DNA of 64,000 bases from contig DASWQH010000017.1 of assembly GCA_036403815.1 (NCBI GenBank), positions 10,379 through 74,378 on the forward strand. The letters run 5' to 3'. Below the pieces are notes generated by a model that did not search any database, was not told where the DNA came from, and was given only the letters and a program-made list of their open reading frames with translations. The translations under genes were made by a program, and so were the position numbers. Source of the stretch: JACVRN01 sp036403815 (GTDB lineage Bacteria > Acidobacteriota > Blastocatellia > Pyrinomonadales > Pyrinomonadaceae). The stretch's first letter is position 1, and every line of letters begins with the position of its first letter. Below are positions 41,800 through 50,123 of the stretch, piece by piece.

Positions 41800-42757
41800 G
41801 ATGATTCTGCAAACCATAGGTCTGACCAAAAGCTTTGCTGCCCGGCGTGCATCTTTCTTTGGACAGAAAGTTAAGCATGTCGCGGTTGATCGTGTGAGCC
41901 TGTCGGTGCGCGAAGGCGAGACGCTCGGACTGGTTGGCGAATCTGGATGCGGCAAGTCCACGCTGGCGCTGACCGTGATGCGGCTCTACGAGCCGACAAG
42001 CGGGCAGATTCTTTTCGCAGGACGGGACATCACAGGGTTCAGTGAAGGCGCGCTGAAACCCGTCCGCAGGCAGATGCAGATGGTCTTTCAAGACCCGTTC
42101 GCGTCTCTAGACCCACGTCTGACGGTAGAGCAGATCATCAGTGAGCCACTAGACATCCACGCCATCGGCAGCAGAGAGGAGAGGAGAGAGGCGGTCACGC
42201 AACTGCTCGACCGAGTCGGACTCTCTGATATGGATATGTACCGTTATCCAAGCGAGTTTTCGGGCGGGCAGCAGCAGCGCATCGCCGTAGCGCGCTCTCT
42301 TGCGCTACGCCCGCGACTTCTGATCTGTGACGAGCCGGTTTCGGCGCTCGACGTTTCCGTGCAGGCGCAGATTCTAAATCTCCTGCGTGACCTACAGGAT
42401 GAGTTCACGCTCGCCTACCTGTTCATCTCTCACAACATCGCCGTCACAGCCTTCATGAGCCGCCGCATCGGCGTGATGTATCTGGGTAGGGTGGTGGAGG
42501 TCGGGCCGAGCCATAAGATCGTTAATGAGCCGCGTCACCCGTACACGCAGGCATTGCTTGCGGCAGTGCCGGAGCCAGTTCCTTCGCGGCGCGAAACAGA
42601 GGGCGGCGTAGAAGGTGACGTGCCGGAGAGCGCGGGGCGTCCTTCGGGCTGCGCTTTTCGCACGCGCTGTCCGCTGGCCCAAGTGCGCTGCACGACAGAG
42701 GAGCCGCAACTGCGCTTGGTCGGTGAGGCGCACGTGGTTGCCTGTCATTTCGCCTGA
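41792..42757 (+). CDS. Peptide ABC transporter ATPase (DppF/OppF type)
   Basis: 321 residues. Walker A GESGCGKS, Q-loop FQDPFASLDPR, signature SGGQQQR, Walker B LLICDEPVSALDV and H-loop ISHNIAV, then the Cys-containing tail CAFRTRCPLAQVRC. It overlaps the DppD-type gene by 8 bp, showing translational coupling, and forms the ATPase heterodimer with it. The permease gene starts 19 bp after its stop. Confidence 0.92.
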   Translation: MSEMILQTIGLTKSFAARRASFFGQKVKHVAVDRVSLSVREGETLGLVGESGCGKSTLALTVMRLYEPTSGQILFAGRDITGFSEGALKPVRRQMQMVFQDPFASLDPRLTVEQIISEPLDIHAIGSREERREAVTQLLDRVGLSDMDMYRYPSEFSGGQQQRIAVARSLALRPRLLICDEPVSALDVSVQAQILNLLRDLQDEFTLAYLFISHNIAVTAFMSRRIGVMYLGRVVEVGPSHKIVNEPRHPYTQALLAAVPEPVPSRRETEGGVEGDVPESAGRPSGCAFRTRCPLAQVRCTTEEPQLRLVGEAHVVACHFA

Positions 42758-42776
42758 CCGAGGGACGAGGGAAAAC

Positions 42777-43718
42777 ATGGCGCGTTACATTCTTTCACGT
42801 GTGGCGGGGATGCTGGGCGTTTTGCTCATCGTCTCTTTCATCACCTTCTCTCTGATGCACTCCGTACCGGGTGGCCCGTTCGATGCCCGTGCGCTTGAAC
42901 GCCAGCAGATGATTCCCGAGCAGATCAAGCGCCAGCTCAACACGAAGTACGGACTGGACAAACCGGTTTGGCGTCAGTACCTGCTGTTCATAAACAACGC
43001 CGTCCGCCTTGATTTCGGTTATTCACTCGCCTATCCGGGACGAACTGTGGTGCAGATTTTCAAAGAGCAGTGGCCTTACTCGGTTCAGCTAGGACTGCTC
43101 ACGCTCGCCTTCTCGATGGTTGTCGGCATCGGACTCGGCATCGCCTCCGCTATCAGACCGAACTCCTGGGTGGATCATACAGGCACGGGCATCTCCATCT
43201 TCTGTCTCGTGATGCCGAGCTTTGTCTTCGCCGTCCTCCTGCAATTCTTTCTGTCGGTGCAGCTCGGCTGGCTACCTACAGGCGGGTGGGACTCCCCCCG
43301 ACACTGGATTATGCCTGTACTAGCAAACTCACTCGCCCCCGTCCTGATCTTACAGCGTTACACACGTTCAAGCATGAGGGACGCCATGCGCGCGGGCTAC
43401 GTGCGCACCGCACGCGCCAAGGGACTGAGCCGCCGACGAATCATGTTCGTGCATGTATTCAGGAACGCGCTGACGCCCCTGCTCACCGTCGGCGGCCCTC
43501 TCGCCGCTGGCCTCATCACCGGCTCCTTCTTCGTTGAGAGCATCTTTCGCATTCCCGGCATCGGTTTCTATTTCGTGACGGCGATAGGCCAGCGCGACTA
43601 CCCTATGATTATGGCGACGACTATTGTCTGGACTGCTGTCATCAGCGCCGCCTATCTCGTCACCGACCTGCTCTATGCACTCGCAGATCCCAGAGTTACT
43701 CTGACGAAGGAGAAGTGA
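42777..43718 (+). CDS. Peptide ABC transporter permease (DppB/OppB type)
   Basis: 313 residues from ATG 42777 (ARYILSRVAGMLGVLL); the longer frame from 42615 is an overlap with the previous gene. Typical DppB features: SFITFSLMHSVPGGPFD, LNTKYGLDKPVWRQYLLF, six membrane helices, and the EAA loop with RAGYVRTARAKGLSRRRI. It forms the channel with the next permease, whose start is two bases after this stop. Confidence 0.92.
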   Translation: MARYILSRVAGMLGVLLIVSFITFSLMHSVPGGPFDARALERQQMIPEQIKRQLNTKYGLDKPVWRQYLLFINNAVRLDFGYSLAYPGRTVVQIFKEQWPYSVQLGLLTLAFSMVVGIGLGIASAIRPNSWVDHTGTGISIFCLVMPSFVFAVLLQFFLSVQLGWLPTGGWDSPRHWIMPVLANSLAPVLILQRYTRSSMRDAMRAGYVRTARAKGLSRRRIMFVHVFRNALTPLLTVGGPLAAGLITGSFFVESIFRIPGIGFYFVTAIGQRDYPMIMATTIVWTAVISAAYLVTDLLYALADPRVTLTKEK

Positions 43719-43719
43719 G

Positions 43720-44610
43720 ATGGCAGCAACAACGCAAGTGGCGGATCAACCTTCGGTGAAGAAGCGACCGAAGAGGCTGTACCTTTTCTGGCTGCGCTTC
43801 CGCAGCAATCGGGTCGGGGTGGCCGCCCTCTGTTTCATCAGCTTCGAAGTAGCCATTGCCCTCTGCGCGCCTTGGGTTTCCCCCTACGATCCGTATCAGG
43901 CCGATTTCACGGCCACATGGCAGACGCCCAACTCCCTGCACTGGCTCGGCACTGATGACATGGGGCGCGACGTGCTCTCGCGTCTCATTTACGGCGCACG
44001 CATCTCGATTAGCGTCGGTGTCCTGAGCCAGTTGGCGATTGCCGTCATCGGCTTGCCGGTTGGTGCTCTGGCCGGATTACGAGGCGGATGGCTCGATTAC
44101 ATCGTGATGCGAGTCATTGACGTGCTTTCGTCGCTCCCGGCGCTCCTGTTCTACATCCTCCTCATGGTCGCTCTGGGGGCAGGCTTCGGCAATCTGATTA
44201 TCGCGATGGCGGCGACGGGCTGGATCGGGATGGCGCGCCTCGTGCGCGGGCAGGTACTCTCACTTAAGGAGACCGATTACGTGCGCGCCTCTCGCGCGAT
44301 GGGCGGCGGGACATGGCACATCATAACCAGACACCTCTTGCGCAATGCTATGACGCCCGTCATCGTCGCGCTCGCGCTTGGCATTCCCGGCGCGATGTTC
44401 GCCGAAGCAGGGCTTAGTTTTCTCGGCTTGGGCATCCCCTCACCGCAGGCTTCTTGGGGGCAGATGATTGGTATGTATCAGGCTTACATTCGCACGGCAT
44501 GGCACCTAACGGTTTTTCCCTCCGCCGTTCTGGCCGTCACGATGCTCGCGTGGTTCTTACTTGGCGATGGAATCCGCGAGGCTCTTGATACGGCTGTGTT
44601 GCAAAAATAG
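43720..44610 (+). CDS. Peptide ABC transporter permease (DppC/OppC type), end supplied by IS6
   Basis: 296 residues. N-terminal helix, LGTDDMGRDVLSRLIYGARI, and the EAA loop RASRAMGGGTWHIITRHLL are diagnostic. The final residues AVLQK and the TAG stop are encoded by the left terminal repeat of the adjoining IS6 element (44592 on). Family members normally end shortly after GDGLRDALDP, so only the dispensable tip seems replaced and the protein is probably functional. Confidence 0.9.
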   Translation: MAATTQVADQPSVKKRPKRLYLFWLRFRSNRVGVAALCFISFEVAIALCAPWVSPYDPYQADFTATWQTPNSLHWLGTDDMGRDVLSRLIYGARISISVGVLSQLAIAVIGLPVGALAGLRGGWLDYIVMRVIDVLSSLPALLFYILLMVALGAGFGNLIIAMAATGWIGMARLVRGQVLSLKETDYVRASRAMGGGTWHIITRHLLRNAMTPVIVALALGIPGAMFAEAGLSFLGLGIPSPQASWGQMIGMYQAYIRTAWHLTVFPSAVLAVTMLAWFLLGDGIREALDTAVLQK

Positions 44611-45402
44611 TTTTTCAAGTATAATCCACTCCTCATGTTCTCCAAATAATTTTCACCGGGTCTAATCTTGAAACAGAATTCATCTCCTTTTAAATGGCGG
44701 CACTATGAGCCGGAAATAATCCTTCTATGTGTACGCTGGTATCTTCGTTATCAACTCAGCTACCCCGATTTGGAAGAGATGCTGCTAGAGCGTGGCCTAT
44801 CTGTAGATCACACAACGATATTTCGCTGGGTCCAGAAGTATGCTCCTGAAATCTACTAGAGAATTCGTCCTCACCTGAAGCTTGCAGGCGCTTCCTGTCC
44901 AGTGGATGAGTCATACATCAAAGTTGGGAAGAACTGTAAATACTTATATAGAGCAGTTGATTTCTAAACGTGATGTATCAGCAGCAAAGCGCTTCTTTAA
45001 GAAGATGATGAGAGCCGACCACAGAAGGCTACCGTTTACAATTTCAGTAGATAAGAATGCTTCTTACCCTGAAGCATTTGCTACTTCACAGAAGGAGAAA
45101 GTACTCCCTTACGATTGTAAGTTGAGGCGGGTGAAGTATCTCAATAACATTATCGAGCAAGATCATCGCTTCATTAAGAAGAAAGTACGAGCTTGTCTTG
45201 GCTATTGCTCATTGGACACAGCCGAGCGAACCATCCAGGGAGTTGAGGTAATGAACATGATAAGGAAGGGGCAGCTAAAGAGAATTGGTAGAGATGACGC
45301 GCAGGGGCAGGCGAAGTTTATCGCCTGCTTGTTTCAAGTTGCAGCATAGATGAGAGACATCACTGGCCTTCTAGCGCCTGAAATAATTCTCGCAACACAA
45401 CC
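44592..45402 (+). mobile_element. IS6-family insertion sequence, inactivated
   Basis: 811 bp, close to the 820 bp of IS26. The ends are inverted: GGCTGTGTTGCAAAAATAG at the left and, reading inwards from the right, GGTTGTGTTGCGAGAATTA. No 8-bp target duplication is visible (CTTGATAC against GTAATTTC), which suggests later recombination. The transposase is broken. Confidence 0.85.
44668..45348 (+). pseudogene. IS6-family transposase, interrupted by a stop and a frameshift
   Basis: The first segment (FKWRHYEPEIILLCVRWYLR, LSYPDLEEMLLERGLSVDHT, IFRWVQKYAPEIY) ends in TAG at about 44857-44859. The same frame goes on with RIRPHLK, CPVDESYIKVGKNCKYLYRA (first catalytic Asp). After AVDF the frame shifts and about ten residues are missing, then SKRDVSAAKRFFKKM, SVDKNASYPEAF (second Asp), NNIIEQDHRFIK (Glu) and the C-terminal VMNMIRKGQ. 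The DDE triad is still recognisable but split. The TAG is shared with the truncated copy at 38553. Confidence 0.82.
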
Positions 45403-45540
45403 GTAATTTCCGCTATCTTCTTGCCTCCTTAAGCTGCCATCTCGCTCAATACAAGCAGTGTCTGCGGTTGGTGACTGAAATAACTGGCGCGCAGCTTAAA
45501 GCATTCAATATGGGGAAACAAGACGACTATGAAAGAATTG

Positions 45541-45572
45541 CTATCCCGCCGTCCGGTTGCATGAGTTGTTAG
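45541..45572 (-). repeat. CTAACAACTCATGCAACCGG block, copy B
   Basis: Minus-strand relative of copy A with the same trailing GGGATAG. It lies in the 45403-45665 gap right of the IS6 element, where nothing else is supported. Confidence 0.4.
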
Positions 45573-45665
45573 ACGCTGTGAGGCGATAGCAAATTCAATC
45601 TCATTGGGAGCAATTCCGTCACTGTTTGCTTTCGCTTTGGGCACAGAATATTTTCACGTTGGAAC

Positions 45666-47426
45666 TCATCTTCTATCAAATCCTATACGATGCAAAATAT
45701 CTACGAAGCGAGGGTCGGAGCGCAGGCTGTCTAATCTAGGGTCAACCTTGAGCAGCAAAACATTCTGGTTCCGCTCCTTCAAAGCCCTTTCAAGAAAGTT
45801 AAATGCCTGCTCCTTATCGCCCAAGCCAGCATAGATGACTGCCAAGTGAAAAGGCCATATGTGGCGATTTTTGGAGAGGCTTTTTAACCTTTCAAGCTGC
45901 TGTCCGGTTTCGCCCCTATCTCCGGCCATGGAGTAGATGTATTCGAGCGTCCCCAGGGCATCAATATCATTCTCAATGGCAACGGCCTTCTGTATCGTAG
46001 CGATTGCCTCCTTGTACATTCCTTTGAAAGCATAGGCCAAACTCCAAGCGCCGTAGACGATATAAAAATTAGGGTCTAGGTCAAAGACCTCACGGCACTT
46101 TGCCAGCGCCAAATCATACTGTCTCGCATAATAATGGTTGCCCGCGATAGAGGACTTGATAATCAGCGAGAGCGGGTCAAGATTGTGCGCGCGGTTCAGT
46201 TCGGCAAAGGATTCATCCAGCCTCCCCATAATTCTAAAATAGAGCGCGTACCAGTGATGAGCCGTGGGATTATTGGGACTCAACTCTGTGGCCCGTCTTA
46301 AATATTCTTCAGCCTTCGGGAAATCCCAATCATGCATGAGATAAATATGGCCGAGCGAGGCGTAAGCTTCACCGATAGTATTGTCAATCTCCAGCGCTCT
46401 GCTCGCAGCCTCTTTTATTCTGGGAATGCACTGCGCGGGCGGAAGGATGCCGTAGCTGTAAAGCATATTGGAACAGAGGGCGATGCCCGTATAAGCCAAC
46501 GCATAGTCCGGGTCTAGCTCGGCGGCACGTTCAAAGCATTTGATGCCCCTCTGAAGCCCGTACTCAGTTCTCTTGTTCCAGAAGTAACGCCCCTCAAGGT
46601 AATAACGATAAGCCTCTGCATTCTCCGTGTAGCGTTTTGTCAGACCCTCGTGCTCGGCAGCAGATAGGTCATCCACCAGGGCATTTGCCACAAGTTCAGA
46701 AATTCTATCCTCAACAGCGAAGATATTAGTAAAACTCTCATCGAATTTCTTTGCCCATAATACTTGCCACCGTTGCGTCGTGGTTAATTGCACCGTGACT
46801 CGAATACGTTCGGCCATCTTCTGAATTTGCCCCGTCAGAATTGAATCGACTTCCAGTTTCTCTCCTATCTCTTGAATATCAATCTCCGCGTTGGCATACC
46901 TTAAGACAGCCGTGGTCGGTGGAACCCTCACGCGCCTGATTTTACCGAGCTTGGTGATGATAGCATCGGCAATACCTTGCCCCAGAAACTCTTCCTTAGA
47001 GCGCTCTCCGAGAATGCTGAATGGCAACACGGCTATTGAACTTGCTGACATTTGAACATCAGGTTCTTTCGGCTTAGCCCGAACAGCCTGCTGCGCTTCT
47101 ACGGCACGCACTCTCGCAACGAAACGATAGCCGCGCCCCTGCACTGTCTGAATGTATTTAGGCTTGGTGCGGCTTTCACCGAGCGACTTGCGCAGCGCTG
47201 AGATTCTTACCGTGAGATTGTTCTCTTCAACGAATTGATTAGGCCAAATCTGGCTTATCAATTCCTCCTTAGTCACGATGCGTCCTATGTTCGTCACCAG
47301 CAGCAGCAGAATATCAAAATCCTTCGTGGCAAGTTTGACGGTTCTATCATTACGCAGCAGGCGACGCTTGACTACGTCTATACGAAAGGAGTCGAACTCG
47401 TATAGCTCGATATCTTGAATCTCCAT
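45666..47426 (-). CDS. Winged-helix (CadC/PhoB-type) regulator with TolB-like and TPR domains
   Basis: 586 residues. An OmpR/PhoB DNA-binding wing at about 5-105 (FDSFRIDVVKRRLLRNDRTV, TKDFDILLLLV, NNLTVRISALRKSLGES, YIQTVQGRGYRFVARV). Then a TolB-N-like module (about 128-240: SIAVLPFSILG, LGQGIADAIITKLGKI, SILTGQIQKMAERIRVTVQL) and TPR repeats (about 265-580: CFERAAELDPDYALAYTGIA). There is no transmembrane helix, unlike CadC. The TolB-TPR part is closely related to the C-terminus of the kinase at 55134-58637. Ligand and targets are unknown. Confidence 0.85.
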   Translation of the reverse strand: MEIQDIELYEFDSFRIDVVKRRLLRNDRTVKLATKDFDILLLLVTNIGRIVTKEELISQIWPNQFVEENNLTVRISALRKSLGESRTKPKYIQTVQGRGYRFVARVRAVEAQQAVRAKPKEPDVQMSASSIAVLPFSILGERSKEEFLGQGIADAIITKLGKIRRVRVPPTTAVLRYANAEIDIQEIGEKLEVDSILTGQIQKMAERIRVTVQLTTTQRWQVLWAKKFDESFTNIFAVEDRISELVANALVDDLSAAEHEGLTKRYTENAEAYRYYLEGRYFWNKRTEYGLQRGIKCFERAAELDPDYALAYTGIALCSNMLYSYGILPPAQCIPRIKEAASRALEIDNTIGEAYASLGHIYLMHDWDFPKAEEYLRRATELSPNNPTAHHWYALYFRIMGRLDESFAELNRAHNLDPLSLIIKSSIAGNHYYARQYDLALAKCREVFDLDPNFYIVYGAWSLAYAFKGMYKEAIATIQKAVAIENDIDALGTLEYIYSMAGDRGETGQQLERLKSLSKNRHIWPFHLAVIYAGLGDKEQAFNFLERALKERNQNVLLLKVDPRLDSLRSDPRFVDILHRIGFDRR

Positions 47427-47983
47427 AGTATCAGGGATGATCTAGTTGCAAATAATTAAGCTGAGATGAAATGCTATGTAAGTGTACCTCAACTATACTT
47501 CTTTCTAGAAATGTAGCTCTGACAAATTTTCAAGCAACTCTGAGGGCTGGCGACGCTCTGGATTACCGGACGGGCTGCTTGTGTTGGAAGAAGTATCGGG
47601 CGACCACCTCTATCCCGGTTAACCTCTTTGAGCCGGACGGCGCGCTAGCAACCAGCGTGCGCTGGCGCGAAAGCGCCGTCGAATCCAAGCACCTGCTCGG
47701 CTGCCGCTACGATCCGACCTTTAGCAATGTTTAGCAATTCATAGCAACTCTAAAGGACACCATTTCAAAACTTCGTATACCATCCGATTCGACATAATTG
47801 AGCAGAGCAGCTCGCGGCGGCTCCCCAGTAAACCTCGCCGCGATTAAGCTGGCCCCAACGCTTACCACTACATCAATTACGTGCGAGTTAAATGTCCTCG
47901 CCGAAGGATAGGCGGGACTGCGCGCGGGCGAAACCATCAAACTAATAACTCGGACAAATCCGAACAAATTGGAGGCTTAAACT
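47427..47983. other. Intergenic region without recognised genes
   Basis: Weak coding-like segments exist (47547-47625 plus, 47731-47900 minus) but none has a start, ribosome site or known motif. It probably holds the divergent promoters of the winged-helix gene and the secreted-protein gene, and degraded sequence. Confidence 0.4.
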
Positions 47984-48808
47984 ATGCAAAGAGTTATCTC
48001 CCACCGCCGTGCTTTGTGCTTTGTGCTGACCTTATCAGCGCTACTGGTTACTCTTATTCCGCTGCCTGCGGTCAAAGCTCAGTCGGGTCAAATCAGCGCC
48101 ACGCCGACGACGCTCTACCGCTTCAGCGTATCAAGCTCTAACCACGGATACATGCTCCATCCTTTCGTCTCGGCAGGACAGAACTTAGGCTACACCAACG
48201 AGGGGTCTGTCTTTAAATCTCTGACCTCCAGCACGCAAGTAGCAGGAATCGTCCTCCAGCAAGGGCCGGGCACCAAGCCCGCTGCGGGGAACCCTCTAAT
48301 CCCTATCTACCAGTGGAGGGTCGTCCAGGGCAGTCGCACCTACTACTATTACTCCGGCCCAACTTTCCAGGGAGGCCCCGGCTACTACTTTGAGGGGCAA
48401 CTCGGCTGGGTTCTGCCCGCCAACTTCCAGGGGACAACCATCAACGGGCAACTCATCAGAGGCGTCCCCATCAATTACTACTACAGCCAGAAGTACGGTT
48501 ACTGGTACACGAACCAGCGCCCGGATGAACCTGGGCCGGGCACCCTTTGCTTCCCCGACGGGAAGTGTGACCCACAACAGACCGACTACCACTTTCAGGG
48601 CGTAGGGTTCCAGCTCCCGACGTGGGATCCGCAGCCGTTCTGTATACTACCCGCTTGCATCCCGCCTACGTTCACATTCGACCCGCCGCCCCCGGCCCCG
48701 ACCTGCGACGCGGCACAGGAGCAGTCTTGCTATGATAAAGGCGGCTCGTGGGATTCGGGCAACTGCAAATGCATCATCGTTAAAAAGTGCCTTGACTGTT
48801 TCGAGTAA
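47984..48808 (+). CDS. Secreted Tyr/Pro-rich protein with Cys-rich tail
   Basis: 274 residues with a clear signal peptide (LCFVLTLSALLVTLIPLPAV, cleavage after KAQ). The middle is rich in Tyr and Gly, with YRFSVSSSNHGYMLHPF, PIYQWRVVQGSRTYYYYSGP and PINYYYSQKYGYWYT, which look like repeated beta-units similar to the DUF5648-type lectin-like fold. The tail is Pro-rich and then CDAAQEQSCYDKGGSWDSGN followed by CKC, a small disulfide knot. I do not recognise the family. It stands alone and is followed by a strong terminator, so it is probably an expressed surface or extracellular protein. Confidence 0.7.
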   Translation: MQRVISHRRALCFVLTLSALLVTLIPLPAVKAQSGQISATPTTLYRFSVSSSNHGYMLHPFVSAGQNLGYTNEGSVFKSLTSSTQVAGIVLQQGPGTKPAAGNPLIPIYQWRVVQGSRTYYYYSGPTFQGGPGYYFEGQLGWVLPANFQGTTINGQLIRGVPINYYYSQKYGYWYTNQRPDEPGPGTLCFPDGKCDPQQTDYHFQGVGFQLPTWDPQPFCILPACIPPTFTFDPPPPAPTCDAAQEQSCYDKGGSWDSGNCKCIIVKKCLDCFE

Positions 48809-48835
48809 CAACTAATTGCTCGACTATTAAGCGAC

Positions 48836-48876
48836 AAGGACAGGGGCCTGCATTTCAATTCAGTGCCCCTGTCCTT
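48836..48876 (+). terminator. Rho-independent-type hairpin after the secreted protein
   Basis: AAGGACAGGGGC (48836-48847) pairs exactly with GCCCCTGTCCTT (48865-48876), 27 bp after the stop codon; only a short T run follows. Confidence 0.7.
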
Positions 48877-49122
48877 TGCCTCTCAGCCATCAAGCAAGCT
48901 TATAAGTTGCTCTTCGCGTCCCGGCACTGCTTGTGTTATGAGAAAGACTGCGGCCCGAGAATGGATACTATGAGCCTTATCTTCGCTCATTTTACGAAAA
49001 GGGATTAGATGAAGTACGTGCGGGCAGATTCCGACTGGCGACAACCGCCTAGCGTCGGAATTAACCGGGCGGAAAGATTGTATCAAGCATCCAAGCTTGC
49101 GAATGGAAATCAAGCTGATTCT

Positions 49123-49145
49123 GCTCCGCTTGAATGAGTTGTTAT
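49123..49145 (-). repeat. ATAACAACTCATTCAAGCGGAGC block, copy C (partial)
   Basis: Minus-strand relative of copies A and B, in the 48877-49168 gap, which has no supported gene. Confidence 0.35.
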
Positions 49146-49168
49146 ACCCGTAGGCTCGAAAGACCCTT

Positions 49169-49888
49169 CTAACTTCGTGGTGGTAATGTGCCTCGAACAG
49201 AAATGTAATAGTTGAATTTCGACGGCGCTGCGGCCCTCAAATCCGGTAAGGCGAAGGTCTGCTTTCCATCCCCGCCGAATCTGTTTCCAAGCAGGCTGAA
49301 GAGTGCTCTGTCTTGCTCTATTTGCAACAGGTCGCCATTGCAGAGCCGCAAGCTCTCAGGAAAATCTAATTCATAAGGCAGGAGCAGAAGCTCGCCGACG
49401 AACAGACCCTCTATTCGAGGGCCTGGGAAGGTGCCCCCCACCGCCATCGTATAGCTGCATTTAGCCGGGGCTTTACTTCGCAGGTCAGGCAGGTTGAAAT
49501 TATTCGTCCCGTCGCCGCCGAACCTATTGCCCATGAGCGTTTCGAGAGGTCTGTATTGGGCTGTTGAGAGCGACTGCCCTGTACATTCGAGCAGACCGCG
49601 TGTGTCAAGAGAGAATGCGGAGATCATGGTCTGGCCTAACAACAACTGATAGATATCAGGCTTGTACTCTCCAAACAGTGAGATGCAGTATTGACAATTC
49701 TTCGGGGCTATTGCCCGCAGGTCTGGCACTCCAAAGGTTGTCTCACCATCGCCGCCAAAAGTGTTCTTCAAGCGAGTAAAGAGCACATCATTTTCGGCAA
49801 TGGATAGTAGGCGACCGTCACAAAAAATCCATCCTTGAGGTTCGAAAATAAAAGGGAAGAGCGAGATCTGACCTACAAATCGGGGCAT
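49169..49888 (-). CDS. Triple phage tail-collar (MdpB-like) protein
   Basis: 239 residues from ATG 49888, which has AGGAGA upstream; the frame is open to 49951. Three tandem collar repeats of about 80 residues: PQGWIFCDGRLLSIAENDVL with FGGDGETTFGVPDLR, then TGQSLSTAQYRPLETLMGNR with FGGDGTNNFNLPDLR, then LRLCNGDLLQIEQDRALFSL with FGGDGKQTFALPDLR. The usual microcystin-dependent (MdpB) protein has one collar domain. Related domains trimerise in phage short tail fibres. It lies 235 bp downstream of the 1213-residue gene on the same strand and may be co-expressed with it. No other phage gene is near. Confidence 0.82.
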   Translation of the reverse strand: MPRFVGQISLFPFIFEPQGWIFCDGRLLSIAENDVLFTRLKNTFGGDGETTFGVPDLRAIAPKNCQYCISLFGEYKPDIYQLLLGQTMISAFSLDTRGLLECTGQSLSTAQYRPLETLMGNRFGGDGTNNFNLPDLRSKAPAKCSYTMAVGGTFPGPRIEGLFVGELLLLPYELDFPESLRLCNGDLLQIEQDRALFSLLGNRFGGDGKQTFALPDLRAAAPSKFNYYISVRGTLPPRS

Positions 49889-50123
49889 GCTGTTTCTCCT
49901 GTTACCCCCCAAATGGTAAATGAGGGGATTGAAAATTAGATGGCCGGGCACCGCGCCTGAATCAAGCGGACTGAAAATAACTAAGGAGTACTCTTTTATC
50001 GCTATTCACAGTAAAACTCAATAGAAAAGTTGCTCAAAAGCGAATAGGCGCGAGCGAGCATTGGGAGCCGCAAGAGCGCCCATTCCCAGCGCTCCTTGCG
50101 TCGTTCAAAGCCTGCGCGCTCGT

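Noticed and set aside
45429..45644. 71-codon minus frame with LTTHATGRRDS
   Set aside because: The text comes from the dispersed TAACAACTCAT block, not from a gene.
47471..47967. Short frames on both strands in the 47.4-48.0 kb gap
   Set aside because: No start signals or recognisable motifs; cannot be told from degraded sequence.
49169..49888. Prophage tail module
   Set aside because: Only collar repeats are present; no capsid, terminase, portal, tail-tube or lysis genes.
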